From the NCBI GenBank assembly GCA_903875425.1, contig CAIQWC010000024.1:1-64000 (forward strand): DNA of 64,000 bases, written 5' to 3'. The number at the start of each line of letters is the position of its first letter. Position 1 is the stretch's first letter. This DNA is from an uncultured Actinomycetes bacterium. Lineage in GTDB: Bacteria; Actinomycetota; Acidimicrobiia; Acidimicrobiales; RAAP-2. The notes under the pieces were generated by a model. That model was given only the letters and a program-made list of their open reading frames with translations, was not told the DNA's origin and did not search any database. A program made the position numbers and the translations under genes. This document shows, piece after piece, positions 26,478 through 35,578 of the stretch.

Positions 26478-26640
26478 CTAACGCCCCCTTCGACGGCGAT
26501 CTCGCCAAGGAGACCGATCGTCACTGCTGAAGCGCAGGATAAGCACCAGGCCCAGTACTAGGAGCCACACGATCAGCGGCGCTTTCGATGGTATGTACCG
26601 CGCACCTGCATCAAGGTTCCTCGTGGTGACAGCTGGCGTA
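26478..26640 (-). CDS. Possible small single-helix membrane protein
   Basis: An open frame in the gap between the MFS gene and the ABC transporter. Its end encodes one clear hydrophobic helix (APLIVWLLVLGLVLILRF) followed by a strongly basic tail with Arg runs, and its codons look like those of neighbouring genes. No good start codon with a ribosome site could be fixed; the frame reaches further upstream to 26759 but would overlap the ABC gene start. Treat as a candidate only. Confidence 0.3.
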
Positions 26641-26733
26641 ACGACAAGGAGTAACCATCCTCCGCACCGCGACGCGCGGCCGTGAGTAGATTGGAGATGT
26701 GAGAGAACATTCAAATCATTGCGTGCGCGGCTA

Positions 26734-27642
26734 GTGATTAGCGTTTCGGGTTTAACCAAGACCTACGGCGAAACCGTCGCCGTTGATGATTTGAGTTTCA
26801 CGGTTCCCCCAGGCGTGGTCACAGGCTTCTTGGGACCTAACGGCTCAGGTAAGTCAACCACGATGCGAATGATTCTGGGTCTTGACCGTCCCGATCAGGG
26901 CAGCATCACCGTGGACGGAAAGGCGTACCGTGACTTACAGTGGCCGCTGCGCGAAGTTGGTGCCTTACTTGACGCCAAGGCGCTACACCCCGGTCGATCA
27001 GCACGATCGCATCTTCGGAGTTTGGCTGAGTCCAATAGCATTGACGCGAAACGCGTGAGTGAGGTACTCGAACTCGTTGGTCTCGAATCAGTGGCGAAAC
27101 GCAAAGTCGGTAAGTTCTCACTCGGCATGGGGCAGCGACTAGGGATTGCCGCCGCGCTGCTCGGCGATCCCCAAATTCTGCTCTTCGATGAGCCCGTGAA
27201 CGGTCTAGATCCCGAGGGAATCTTGTGGGTTCGTACCCTCCTCCACGATCTTGCTCGTCAGGGTAAGACGGTATTTGTGTCTAGCCATCTCATGAGTGAA
27301 ATGGCGTTAACCGCTTCGAACTTGGTGGTTATTGGTCGGGGAAAGTTGCTCGCCGAAACAACGGTCGAGAACTTCATCGCCTCGCGCACAACACCGACGA
27401 TCAAAGTCGCCTGCAGGGACCTCGCCGGGCTCAATACGGCGCTCCTGGCGGCTGGTGCCGAAACTACCCAAGAAAGCGACCACTTACTCGTTACGCAAAT
27501 GAGTCAAGAAGAGGTCGGACTGATTGCCTTAGAGAATCAGCTTGCCCTTACGGAGCTAACCCTTCAGTCGGCAAGTTTAGAAGAGGTTTTCATGGAACTC
27601 ACCGCAGGAGAAGGCGACTACGAAACAGGAGTCACTCAGTGA
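26734..27642 (+). CDS. ABC-2 type transporter ATP-binding protein
   Basis: About 302 residues. Walker A GPNGSGKSTT, signature FSLGMGQRLG, Walker B ILLFDEPVNGLDP and the switch histidine in FVSSHLMSEM are present. The layout matches the bacitracin/daunorubicin export group (one ATPase with one ABC-2 permease), with a C-terminal extension of about 80 residues. GTG 26734 gives the standard start (V-I-S-V-S-G-L-T-K); a TTG five codons upstream is possible. It overlaps the permease gene by 4 bases (GTGA), so they form a two-gene exporter. Confidence 0.92.
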   Translation: MISVSGLTKTYGETVAVDDLSFTVPPGVVTGFLGPNGSGKSTTMRMILGLDRPDQGSITVDGKAYRDLQWPLREVGALLDAKALHPGRSARSHLRSLAESNSIDAKRVSEVLELVGLESVAKRKVGKFSLGMGQRLGIAAALLGDPQILLFDEPVNGLDPEGILWVRTLLHDLARQGKTVFVSSHLMSEMALTASNLVVIGRGKLLAETTVENFIASRTTPTIKVACRDLAGLNTALLAAGAETTQESDHLLVTQMSQEEVGLIALENQLALTELTLQSASLEEVFMELTAGEGDYETGVTQ

Positions 27643-28526
27643 CGACGAACTTGCTCGATAATCTGGCTGCGTCCAAGGGTTCCCACTTCACGAATGCCGT
27701 TCGTTCTGAGTGGACCAAGATCCGGACGATTCGATCAACCTGGATCTGCCTCGGTCTTGCTGTTTTCGTCGGCATCGGACTATCGATCTTGGTTCCCTCA
27801 CTTGTCGCTCACAATTGGGCAACGCGAGGTATCAGCGACAAAGCAAACTATGACCCCACTAGCCTTCCCCTTGTCGGCGTAGGCTTAGCGCAACTTGTCA
27901 TGGGTGTATTCGGTGCTCTCGTCATCACGAGCGAGTACTCGAGCGGATCCATTCGAACTACATTCGCTGCTGTTCCCCGTCGAGGAATCCTGCTTAGTGC
28001 CAAGGCGACGGTGCTAGGAATCTTGACCTTTTTCGTTGCCGAACTCTTCACCTTTGCAGCTTTCTTGATTGGGAGTTCGGTTCTCTTGGCTTCGGGCGGC
28101 CGAACCATAAATCCCACCGACACCTTGGCGCAGCAACTGACGTCGAGCCATATTCCTGTGGCCACGCTTGGCACCAGCGGCGTGGCCTTCGCGGTGTTTC
28201 GCTCCGGTCTCTACCTTGCCCTCATCACCCTATTTGTGCTCGGCCTCGGATTCATAATTCGAAACACCGCGGGCACCATTGCCACCTTCGTCGCAATCAT
28301 CCTCATTATTCCGGCCATTCTGGGTGTCTTGCCTCACAGCATCAGCCGCCCGATTGTCGAGCACATGCCGTCCGCCCTCGGTAGTTCTATGGCATCAACA
28401 CACCAACGAACGACCGATTATGCGGGCACATTGATCAATCCGTGGGGTGCGACCGCACTCTTGGCCATCTATGTCATCATCATCTTGCTGATTGCCTGGG
28501 CGCTCGTTAAACGACGCGACGCATAA
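27639..28526 (+). CDS. ABC-2 type transporter permease
   Basis: A 295-residue membrane protein with about six helices. The N-terminal motif RSEWTKIRTIRSTW and the region EYSSGSIRTTFAAVPRR are typical of ABC-2 permeases paired with bacitracin-type ATPases. GTG start overlapping the ATPase stop. The exported substrate is unknown; there is no adjacent two-component system that would suggest peptide-antibiotic sensing. The gene converges with the hypothetical gene on the other strand with a one-base gap. Confidence 0.88.
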   Translation: MTTNLLDNLAASKGSHFTNAVRSEWTKIRTIRSTWICLGLAVFVGIGLSILVPSLVAHNWATRGISDKANYDPTSLPLVGVGLAQLVMGVFGALVITSEYSSGSIRTTFAAVPRRGILLSAKATVLGILTFFVAELFTFAAFLIGSSVLLASGGRTINPTDTLAQQLTSSHIPVATLGTSGVAFAVFRSGLYLALITLFVLGLGFIIRNTAGTIATFVAIILIIPAILGVLPHSISRPIVEHMPSALGSSMASTHQRTTDYAGTLINPWGATALLAIYVIIILLIAWALVKRRDA

Positions 28527-28527
28527 A

Positions 28528-28989
28528 TCAAGGGCGCGTAAAGAGTTCTACAAGATACGCCCCCGTAGTGGGAACGGTGGCGAGTTCGTCGCTCACCGCT
28601 ACCATCACCGCGGCGAGATCTTCGTTCGCTACCGCGGGGACCTCAAAGAGGAGTCCACGCCGATTGTGATCTTGCCGACATTTCCATGAGGACGGGATAC
28701 TTGCCAGGGTCGACCCTTGGTGAAGGCCGATTCGGCCCTTGGCGTGGAGTACCCCTAATGTGTCAGGCTGACCCGCAACACCGGGCATCAAGGTAACGAT
28801 GGGTGCACCCGGTGGCGTTGGCCCGGTAAGCCACGCGAATAGCGAAGGTCGAAACTGCGGGTAGTCCTCAGGAACGCCTGGCGTGCAATTAACCCATCCT
28901 TTGCTTGCCCGAGCACTACCTAGGGCCGCGACGAATTCACCTAAGTCTTGCTCTTTGACCTCGAACGAGGAACGTTGCGTCGAGCTCAT
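28528..28989 (-). CDS. Conserved-looking hypothetical protein
   Basis: A 153-residue soluble protein that I do not recognise. Its ATG overlaps the stop of the CoA-transferase gene in ATGA, so it is very likely translated from the same message. The central part is rich in Pro, Gly and aromatic residues (PGVPEDYPQFRPSLFAWLTG), and the last third has alternating hydrophobic residues as in an alpha/beta fold. A role with the CoA-transferase is only inferred from coupling. Confidence 0.65.
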   Translation of the reverse strand: MSSTQRSSFEVKEQDLGEFVAALGSARASKGWVNCTPGVPEDYPQFRPSLFAWLTGPTPPGAPIVTLMPGVAGQPDTLGVLHAKGRIGLHQGSTLASIPSSWKCRQDHNRRGLLFEVPAVANEDLAAVMVAVSDELATVPTTGAYLVELFTRP

Positions 28990-30185
28990 GAGCGGTGCTC
29001 CTTGACGTACGCCAGTACTTCCTCAGTATGTTGGCCGAGCGTCGGAGCCGGCCGACGCAACCGGGGACGAACCCCATCAATCGTAAGCGGGAATCCGACT
29101 ACCTTCACGGGTCCACCTTCTAATTCCATCGTCTCGATGAGGTCCCCTGTCGCAATCTGCGCTTGCGCAAATACCGCTGGTAGGTCATTGACGGGTGCAC
29201 AAGGAATCTCTTTCGCCACCATCCGTGGCATCCAGGCTTCAGCTCCCTCGGAGCAGAGTACTGCTTCAATTTCCTGCCGTAACGCTTCTCGATTTTTAAC
29301 CCGGGCCTCGTTATTATTAAAGCGCGGATCAAGACTCCATTCTTCGTGCCCAAGCGCTTCACACAGCCCCTGCCATTGCTTCTCAGACGCAACCGCGAGC
29401 AGGAGAGGCAGATCTTTCGTTTGGTAGGGGGCGTAGGGGGCAATATTGGGATGATCATTACCGATGAGCGTTGGGATCACTCCCCCCGCGAGGTAGTTCG
29501 AGGCTTGATTCGTCAGAATAGATACCGCTGATTCAAGGAGTGGAACTTCAATCCGTCGCGCTGATTCATCGGGCTTCGCAGCACGCTCAAAGAGACCCGC
29601 GAGGATCGCGATCGCTGCGTAGAGGCCCGTTGTGATGTCGGTAATGGGGATGCCGACCTTGGTCGGCCCTGACTCTGGCGTTCCCGTAACGCTCATAATG
29701 CCGCTTCTAGCTTGTGCGATGAGATCGAAGTTCGGCTCATCCGCGAGCGGCCCGCCGCTCGCCGCAGACGCCACCTTGACCCAAAGCACATGAGGCAGCG
29801 CATCTCGAAGAGCCGTGAGACCGAGACGCTCGGCCTGGGAGGGAAGGTAATTTTCAATAACCACATCGGCAGCACCCGCTAAGTCGGCGACAAAGCGCTG
29901 ACCCTCCTCGGTGCGTTGATCAATGACAACCCCCCTACGGTTTCGATTAACACTCAAAAAGTAGGTCGCGACGCCATAGACGCTCGGAGGGCTCAGGGTC
30001 CTGATCATGTCTCCACCAGGCTGCTCAACCTTAATGACGTCTGCACCGAGGTCACTTACAATCTGAGCGCCGAGGGGTCCCGCCACCACGCGCGTGAGAT
30101 CGAGAACGCGGATTCCTTCTAAGGGAAGACCAGTTCCCACGGTCGTCTCATCAACGGGCCAGCAATCTCTCGGGTCACGATTCAC
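28986..30185 (-). CDS. Class III CoA-transferase (CaiB/BaiF family)
   Basis: A 399-residue CoA-transferase. The family N-terminus LEGIRVLDLTRVVAGPLGAQ, DLGADVIKVEQPGGD, the active-site Asp region DEPNFDLIAQARSG, and VGIPITDITTGLYAAIAILA are present. These enzymes move CoA between carboxylic acids, for example in carnitine, oxalate or bile-acid breakdown; the acids used here cannot be deduced. No acyl-CoA dehydrogenase or hydratase lies beside it to give a pathway. GTG start. Confidence 0.92.
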   Translation of the reverse strand: MNRDPRDCWPVDETTVGTGLPLEGIRVLDLTRVVAGPLGAQIVSDLGADVIKVEQPGGDMIRTLSPPSVYGVATYFLSVNRNRRGVVIDQRTEEGQRFVADLAGAADVVIENYLPSQAERLGLTALRDALPHVLWVKVASAASGGPLADEPNFDLIAQARSGIMSVTGTPESGPTKVGIPITDITTGLYAAIAILAGLFERAAKPDESARRIEVPLLESAVSILTNQASNYLAGGVIPTLIGNDHPNIAPYAPYQTKDLPLLLAVASEKQWQGLCEALGHEEWSLDPRFNNNEARVKNREALRQEIEAVLCSEGAEAWMPRMVAKEIPCAPVNDLPAVFAQAQIATGDLIETMELEGGPVKVVGFPLTIDGVRPRLRRPAPTLGQHTEEVLAYVKEHRS

Positions 30186-30223
30186 AGTGTCTTCAGCCTA
30201 GATCTGATGGCTGACGAAGTTGA

Positions 30224-30988
30224 TCACAGAACCTTGGAGAGGAAATTCTTGAGTCGTTCGTTCTGAGGATGGACGAGAACGTCTCGAGGCTTTCCCGCTT
30301 CTACTATGCGTCCGCCATCCATAAAGACCACGGTGTCGCCCACTTCTCGTGCAAATCCCATTTCATGGGTGACCACAACCATGGTCATTCCTGAATCAGC
30401 GAGAGCATGCATTGCATCGAGAACTTCGCCAACGAGTTCAGGGTCAAGCGCGGACGTCGGTTCGTCAAAGAGCATCAACTTAGGTTCCATTGCGAGGGCG
30501 CGCGCTATCGCGACACGCTGCTGTTGACCACCCGAAAGCTGATTGGGATAGGCCCCAATTTTATCGCTGAGGCCAACGCGCTGGAGTAACTCTGCAGCCC
30601 TATCCTTGGCCTCGTTGGCAGACTGGCGTTTTACCTTTATCGGGCCAATGGTGACGTTATCAAGCACGGAGAGATGTGGAAAGAGATTGAAGCGTTGAAA
30701 CACCATCGCGATTTCTGAGCGTTTCGCACAAATCTCGCGATCCTTTAACTCATAGAGGCGATGGTTCTTCTCTCGATAGCCCACGAGTTCGCCGTCTACC
30801 CACAAGCGGCCAGCATCGAGCTTCTCTAAGTGATTAATCAAGCGCAAGAAGGTACTCTTTCCCGATCCCGATGGCCCAATCATGCAGGTAACTTCACCTG
30901 GCGCGACTTCTAGATTGATACCTTGTAAGACTTCAAGGGAGCCAAAACTCTTATAGACCTCTTCGGCCTTTACCATGGGCGTCGTCAT
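30224..30988 (-). CDS. Polar amino acid ABC importer, ATP-binding protein
   Basis: A 254-residue ATPase of the GlnQ/HisP group. Walker [19 protein letters not shown], the Q-loop [16 protein letters not shown], signature [15 protein letters not shown] and Walker [15 protein letters not shown] are all present. It powers the importer formed with the permease and the lipoprotein encoded directly upstream; its ATG overlaps the permease stop in ATGA. A short insertion (about residues 55-80) with many charged residues is seen in some family members. Confidence 0.95.
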   Translation of the reverse strand: MTTPMVKAEEVYKSFGSLEVLQGINLEVAPGEVTCMIGPSGSGKSTFLRLINHLEKLDAGRLWVDGELVGYREKNHRLYELKDREICAKRSEIAMVFQRFNLFPHLSVLDNVTIGPIKVKRQSANEAKDRAAELLQRVGLSDKIGAYPNQLSGGQQQRVAIARALAMEPKLMLFDEPTSALDPELVGEVLDAMHALADSGMTMVVVTHEMGFAREVGDTVVFMDGGRIVEAGKPRDVLVHPQNERLKNFLSKVL

Positions 30989-31974
30989 GGGTGCGCTGCT
31001 TGATGATTTTGGGGCCGGACGTAGCGAAGATTTCGCTTCAGGCGCTGCAGTGGTGTTGGGGGTAGTGCTCTCGTTGCGCCACGAGCAAAGTGCCGCTCAA
31101 CGTAGTACTGACCGATCGAGAGCACCGTCGTCATCGCGAGATACCAAATACTCGCGACGATGAGTAGCTGAATGGTCTTGTAGTTTTGTGCAGAAATATT
31201 GTTCGCTACGTGGGTTAACTCATTAACGGCAATCACGCTGGCAAGCGATGACGTCTTGAGCATGGAGATCGTCTCATTACCCGTGGGGGGAAGAATGAGC
31301 CTCATGGCTTGAGGCAACACAATACGTCTCAGGGCCATGCCTCGACGCATCCCGAGCGATTGCGCGGCTTCAACTTGACCTTCGTCAACCGAGATAATAC
31401 CTGCGCGGACAATTTCAGACATGTACGCGCCTTCATTCAAACTCAATGCAAGCGTGGCGGCCCAGAAGGCGCCTAAGACCGAGTTCAAGTTGATCGTCAC
31501 GAAACTAGGACCGAAGGGAATACCCAAGGTGATGTGGGGATAGAGCGCAGCGATGAAGAACCAAAAGTAGATCTGCACTAATACGGGGGTCCCGCGGAAA
31601 ATCCAAGCGTAGAACCAAGCCACACCTGAGATCATCCGGCTCTTGGAAAGCCGCATTACGGCGACCAAAACGCCAAGTAAAACGCCAGCAAGCATGGAGA
31701 CCACCGTCAGCTCCAGCGTGATTTCCGCACCTTTGACAACGAGCGATGAGAAAAGGTACTCGCGAACAACGCTCCAGCCAAAGCGGCTACCTCGTTGACC
31801 GGGGATTTGCGTCTGCGAGAAGACCAGCGTGTGGACGGCCATCGCCACTAAGACCAAAAGCACCGCACCCGCCACCCAGCGACCTGGGTGGCGGACGGGT
31901 ACTGCTTTAATAATTTCAGGCTTCGTAGCTGAGTGCGTTTCTGAGTTAGGACCGCTCTCGCTCGATGTGCTCAC
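30985..31974 (-). CDS. Polar amino acid ABC importer, permease
   Basis: A 329-residue permease of the His/Glu/Gln/Arg/opine group. An extra N-terminal helix (about residues 33-52) precedes the permease core, whose EAA loop reads [21 protein letters not shown] (split here as [10 protein letters not shown] then [10 protein letters not shown]). The region [14 protein letters not shown] is also typical. The C-terminal ~30 residues are basic and hydrophilic. It lies 22 bases after the binding-protein gene. Confidence 0.94.
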   Translation of the reverse strand: MSTSSESGPNSETHSATKPEIIKAVPVRHPGRWVAGAVLLVLVAMAVHTLVFSQTQIPGQRGSRFGWSVVREYLFSSLVVKGAEITLELTVVSMLAGVLLGVLVAVMRLSKSRMISGVAWFYAWIFRGTPVLVQIYFWFFIAALYPHITLGIPFGPSFVTINLNSVLGAFWAATLALSLNEGAYMSEIVRAGIISVDEGQVEAAQSLGMRRGMALRRIVLPQAMRLILPPTGNETISMLKTSSLASVIAVNELTHVANNISAQNYKTIQLLIVASIWYLAMTTVLSIGQYYVERHFARGATRALPPTPLQRLKRNLRYVRPQNHQAAHP

Positions 31975-31996
31975 CCGTGGTTCCTCGAACCAGGAC

Positions 31997-32926
31997 CTAG
32001 CTAGTTGCGCCGTTAATCGTGATGGAGCTTACCGAGCCAGATTCGGTACCCCACTTCTTAAGAATTTCGGCGTAGATGCCGTTGCTCACCAACTTCTTCA
32101 TCGCTGCCTGAATGGCAACATCAAGCGTTGATCCCTTGGGAACGGCGATACCGTAGGGAGCGACGTTGAAGGCGGTACCCGTCAGCATGAACTCGCCACC
32201 CGACTGAGCCACAACGTAGCCAGCAACTTGACTGTCAGCAAAACCAACGTCGGCGCGACCCGATGCCACCGCCAAGTTCACCGAGTTCTGATCAGCGAAG
32301 CTGAGCGTCGTCACCGCTTTATGGCCAGCCTTCTTACAAGCAAGGGACGCTGCTTGGGAGTCGGTTTGTTCAACCGTTCCCGTCTCGACAGCCACCGTGT
32401 GGCCACAGAGTGACTTGAGGCCGTTAAAGCTCATTCCAGAGCCTTTCTTTACGTAAAAGGCTTCGCCGGCCGTAAAATAGTCGACGAAATTCACGCTCTG
32501 CTGTCGGGCCAAGGTGTCCGTGAATGAAGAGTTGCCAATGTCGTACTTGCCAGCTTGTAGGCCAGCGATGATGGATCCGAAGGTGACGTTCTGGAGCACG
32601 GGCTTTAAGCCGAGTACTTGAGCGATCGCCGTACCCAAGTCAGCGTCCATGCCGACGATGGTGGTGGTGCCCGGAGCAATGAACTCGTCGGGCGGATAGG
32701 TCGCATCCATGGCTTGCGTCAATTGACCAGTCATAGCCACCGACGAAGGAACCAAGGCGGCAATGGCGGCGTCCTTGGATTGGACGGGAATGGCCTTCGA
32801 CGGAATCGTCGTGGTCGTCGTTGCGGGTGTCGAAGAACTTGAGCCACAAGCGGCAGCAAGAACTGCGACGCCTACTAGGGCTGCTCCAAGCGCTGAGCGC
32901 CCAAAGGTAGTGGTGATACGTGACAC
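31997..32926 (-). CDS. Polar amino acid ABC importer, substrate-binding lipoprotein
   Basis: A protein of about 309 residues. The signal peptide ends in a lipobox (VLAAAC, Cys near residue 27), so it should be anchored outside the membrane. A Thr-rich spacer follows, then a periplasmic binding fold of the family 3 type (motifs VGMDADLGTAIAQVLG and GKYDIGNSSFTDT). GTG 32926 is chosen because GAGGGG lies 7 bases upstream; the frame extends further to 32971 without support. The ligand is probably a polar amino acid. Confidence 0.93.
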   Translation of the reverse strand: MSRITTTFGRSALGAALVGVAVLAAACGSSSSTPATTTTTIPSKAIPVQSKDAAIAALVPSSVAMTGQLTQAMDATYPPDEFIAPGTTTIVGMDADLGTAIAQVLGLKPVLQNVTFGSIIAGLQAGKYDIGNSSFTDTLARQQSVNFVDYFTAGEAFYVKKGSGMSFNGLKSLCGHTVAVETGTVEQTDSQAASLACKKAGHKAVTTLSFADQNSVNLAVASGRADVGFADSQVAGYVVAQSGGEFMLTGTAFNVAPYGIAVPKGSTLDVAIQAAMKKLVSNGIYAEILKKWGTESGSVSSITINGATS

Positions 32927-33000
32927 AGGAATACCCCTCTCGAGAAATGGTGTCTTCATCTTGCCACGCATGGGGCGCTACGTCACCTTTTCGTCGAAAT

Positions 33001-33936
33001 CTAGGCCGAAACGAGGTTTGCCACGGCGGCGCTCAGCCGGTCAATGGCATCGCGGACTCCCCCAGAAATGCCCGCCAGCGAGAGATAGCCATGGACCAGA
33101 CTTGGTTCGGACAAGAAGGCGACGTCGACGCCGCCACTTTGGAGTAGGCCACACAGGGCTACGCCCTCATCGTGGAGAGGATCAAATCCCGCCACGCTCA
33201 GTACTGTTGGCGGTGCCTCATGGAGGTCGCGAGAGAGCAGCGGCGAAATGCGAGGGTCGGCGTGGTTCTCGACCCCGGCTAAGTACAGCTCGTAGTAAAA
33301 ATTCATAGCATCAGCTGACAAAAGGTAGCCGTCAGCCAAGTCGTGCATCGATGCTGTCTTGATTTCAGGGCCCGCCGTGGGATACGCCAGCACGAGACCA
33401 CGGAGCGATCGCCCTCGCTTCCCCATCACCAAGGCTGCCTCAAGCGCGAGCAGTGCACCGGCTGAATCGCCACCCACCACAATCTGTTCAGCACTCACCC
33501 CAAAGTGACTCGCATTGTCTTGCGCCCAAGCGACGGCATCGAGGACGTCTTCGAAGCCAGCGGGGAAGGGGTGTTCGGGCGCAAGTCGATAGGTAATGCC
33601 AAGTACCCACATGCCCGTTCCTGCGCTCAGCCTTCGATAGGTAGGGTCATAGCCTTCCAAACTGCCAACGACAAAGCCGCCGCCGTGCACCCAGATCAAG
33701 AGCCCGCTCGGTGCGTGGTGCACATCCATTTCGTAGAGACGAGCTGCACGTGGTCCTGATGCGACAGGAACCTCCATGAGCCGAACTCGTTCGACCTGGG
33801 GCGGTTGAGAATCAGTCAACATTGCCTGCTCATCGGCGAAACGACGGAGTTGGTCAATGGTGAAGTCCCGGATTGCCGGTGCATGTTTTCCTACCCCAAC
33901 GCCCAAGGTTGCTTCGAGTTCGGGATCAAGTACCAC
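33001..33936 (-). CDS. Alpha/beta-hydrolase, HSL-type esterase
   Basis: About 311 residues. The oxyanion motif WVHGGGFVVGS and the nucleophile elbow VGGDSAGALL identify the hormone-sensitive-lipase family of esterases; the Asp lies in VAGFDPLHDEG and the His in LVHGYLS. The enzyme is soluble with no signal peptide. Its substrate is unknown, typically a short-chain ester. GTG 33936 is placed where the family N-terminus begins; the longer frame to 34029 would reach into the divergent MFS gene. Confidence 0.9.
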   Translation of the reverse strand: MVLDPELEATLGVGVGKHAPAIRDFTIDQLRRFADEQAMLTDSQPPQVERVRLMEVPVASGPRAARLYEMDVHHAPSGLLIWVHGGGFVVGSLEGYDPTYRRLSAGTGMWVLGITYRLAPEHPFPAGFEDVLDAVAWAQDNASHFGVSAEQIVVGGDSAGALLALEAALVMGKRGRSLRGLVLAYPTAGPEIKTASMHDLADGYLLSADAMNFYYELYLAGVENHADPRISPLLSRDLHEAPPTVLSVAGFDPLHDEGVALCGLLQSGGVDVAFLSEPSLVHGYLSLAGISGGVRDAIDRLSAAVANLVSA

Positions 33937-34012
33937 TAGGACGAGCCTAGATCGGACTTTCCAGCGCCTGCCAGTCCCTTGTCTAAATCTTGGTGCCCTA
34001 GTATTCGAACCT

Positions 34013-35578
34013 ATGAACCCCACAATCAACGCCGATCAAGATCGAGTTCCCCTCCGACAACACTGGGTCCTCATCGCCCTGATCGCCGTTGCCTCTGTGG
34101 CGAATTTAAACCTTGCCGTAGCCAACGTCGCCCTTCCATCGATTGGGATCGCCTTTCAGGCTTCTCAACTGCAACTAACCATTGTGTCTATTGGTTTCTC
34201 GGTGGGTCTTGCCTCAACCGTGCTCTACTTGGGAGCCATCGGCGACCGCTACGGCCGCAAGACGATGCTCATCCTGGGTATGGCGCTCACTATCCCTACC
34301 TCGCTGCTCGCCGCGTGGGCACCTTCTGTCGAAATCCTCATCCTCGCTCGCATCCTCGGCGGTGTCGCTGCCGGTATGGCCTTCCCGACGACGCTGTCGC
34401 TGATTACAGCCCTGTGGACAGGCCATGGACGCACCCGCTCTATCGCGCTGTGGTCAGCAATCGGAGGATCAATGATCGCGGTCGCTTCCTTGCTGTCGGG
34501 GTGGCTACTCGGCGTCGCATGGTGGGGATTGGTGTTTGCTATTACTGCTCCCTTGGCCGCTATTTCGTTGCTTCTCGCATGGATCGTGGTTCCCGCACAC
34601 GTGAACGAAACCAAGGATAAGGTCGACCACCTCGGCGGCATCCTCTCGCTACTAGGGATCTTGTCCTTGACTTTGGCTATTGACTTCGTAGCCGATCCAG
34701 CCGAACGCCGAGCCAGCATCATCGCGGGCGCCATCGCCATCATCTCCCTACTCGGTTTTTTCATAGCGCAACGCCGCGTCGCCAACCCCCTCTTCGACTT
34801 GGCCTACGCCAAGCGTCGTACTTTCTGGGTAGCGGCCGCAGCAGGGCTCATCGTCTTCGGCAGCTTGATGGGCGTCACCTACGTAAGCCAGCAATTTATG
34901 CAAAACGTCTTGGGCTACTCACCCCTCAAGGCCGGCGCCACGATTGTGCCCGCCGCACTAAGCATGATTCTGACTGCCCCGCTCTCGGCCAAACTCATCT
35001 CCCGCTATGGCTCACGAATCACCTTATTAATTGGTTACGTCTTTTTATTCTTTGCGCTCTTGGTCAGCTTGGTCTCGTGGAATGCCAACGCCAGTATCTG
35101 GGTTGTTGAACTCTCCATTGTTTTGATGGGCGCCGGCGTAGGATTCGCGGGTACTCCAGCGTCACACTCGCTGACCGGCTCGGTCCCCGTCCATCGCGCC
35201 GGCATGGCATCGGGAACAGCCGATCTGCAGCGAGACCTCGGCGGATCAGTCATGCAGTCTTTGCTCGGCACCATCCTCACCGCCGGGTATGCCGTGAGTA
35301 TTGCCAATCAGGCTGCTGCTGCGAAGCAGCCTGTTCCGACCAACGTTGTGGCTGAGATTCAGCGCAGTTTCTCGGGAGCCGAGATTATTGCGAAGCAGTA
35401 CCCCACACACGCAAATCAAATTATCGAAGCTGCCAAGAGCTCATTTATGGATGGTTCCCATTGGGCCTACGCGGCCGGACTCATTGCCATTGTCGTCGGA
35501 GCCATCGTCGTAGCCATATTCTTTCCCGGCAAGACGGCGGAACAAAGCCAATTCAAGCAATACCAGAGCGAGGACTAA
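34013..35578 (+). CDS. MFS drug transporter, EmrB/QacA (DHA2) type
   Basis: A protein of about 521 residues with 14 likely membrane segments. The helix 2-3 loop motif LGAIGDRYGRKTMLILG and helix-1 motif NLAVANVALPSIG are typical of DHA2 exporters. The start ATG 34013 lies 76 bases from the divergent esterase start. The 3' end overlaps the MMPL gene by 4 bases on the other strand. The substrate is unknown. Confidence 0.9.
   Translation: MNPTINADQDRVPLRQHWVLIALIAVASVANLNLAVANVALPSIGIAFQASQLQLTIVSIGFSVGLASTVLYLGAIGDRYGRKTMLILGMALTIPTSLLAAWAPSVEILILARILGGVAAGMAFPTTLSLITALWTGHGRTRSIALWSAIGGSMIAVASLLSGWLLGVAWWGLVFAITAPLAAISLLLAWIVVPAHVNETKDKVDHLGGILSLLGILSLTLAIDFVADPAERRASIIAGAIAIISLLGFFIAQRRVANPLFDLAYAKRRTFWVAAAAGLIVFGSLMGVTYVSQQFMQNVLGYSPLKAGATIVPAALSMILTAPLSAKLISRYGSRITLLIGYVFLFFALLVSLVSWNANASIWVVELSIVLMGAGVGFAGTPASHSLTGSVPVHRAGMASGTADLQRDLGGSVMQSLLGTILTAGYAVSIANQAAAAKQPVPTNVVAEIQRSFSGAEIIAKQYPTHANQIIEAAKSSFMDGSHWAYAAGLIAIVVGAIVVAIFFPGKTAEQSQFKQYQSED

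Noticed and set aside
32763-33308. 181-codon plus-strand frame across the binding-protein start
   Set aside because: It covers the antisense of the lipoprotein signal region and of the esterase end; no motif, and the minus-strand genes are certain.
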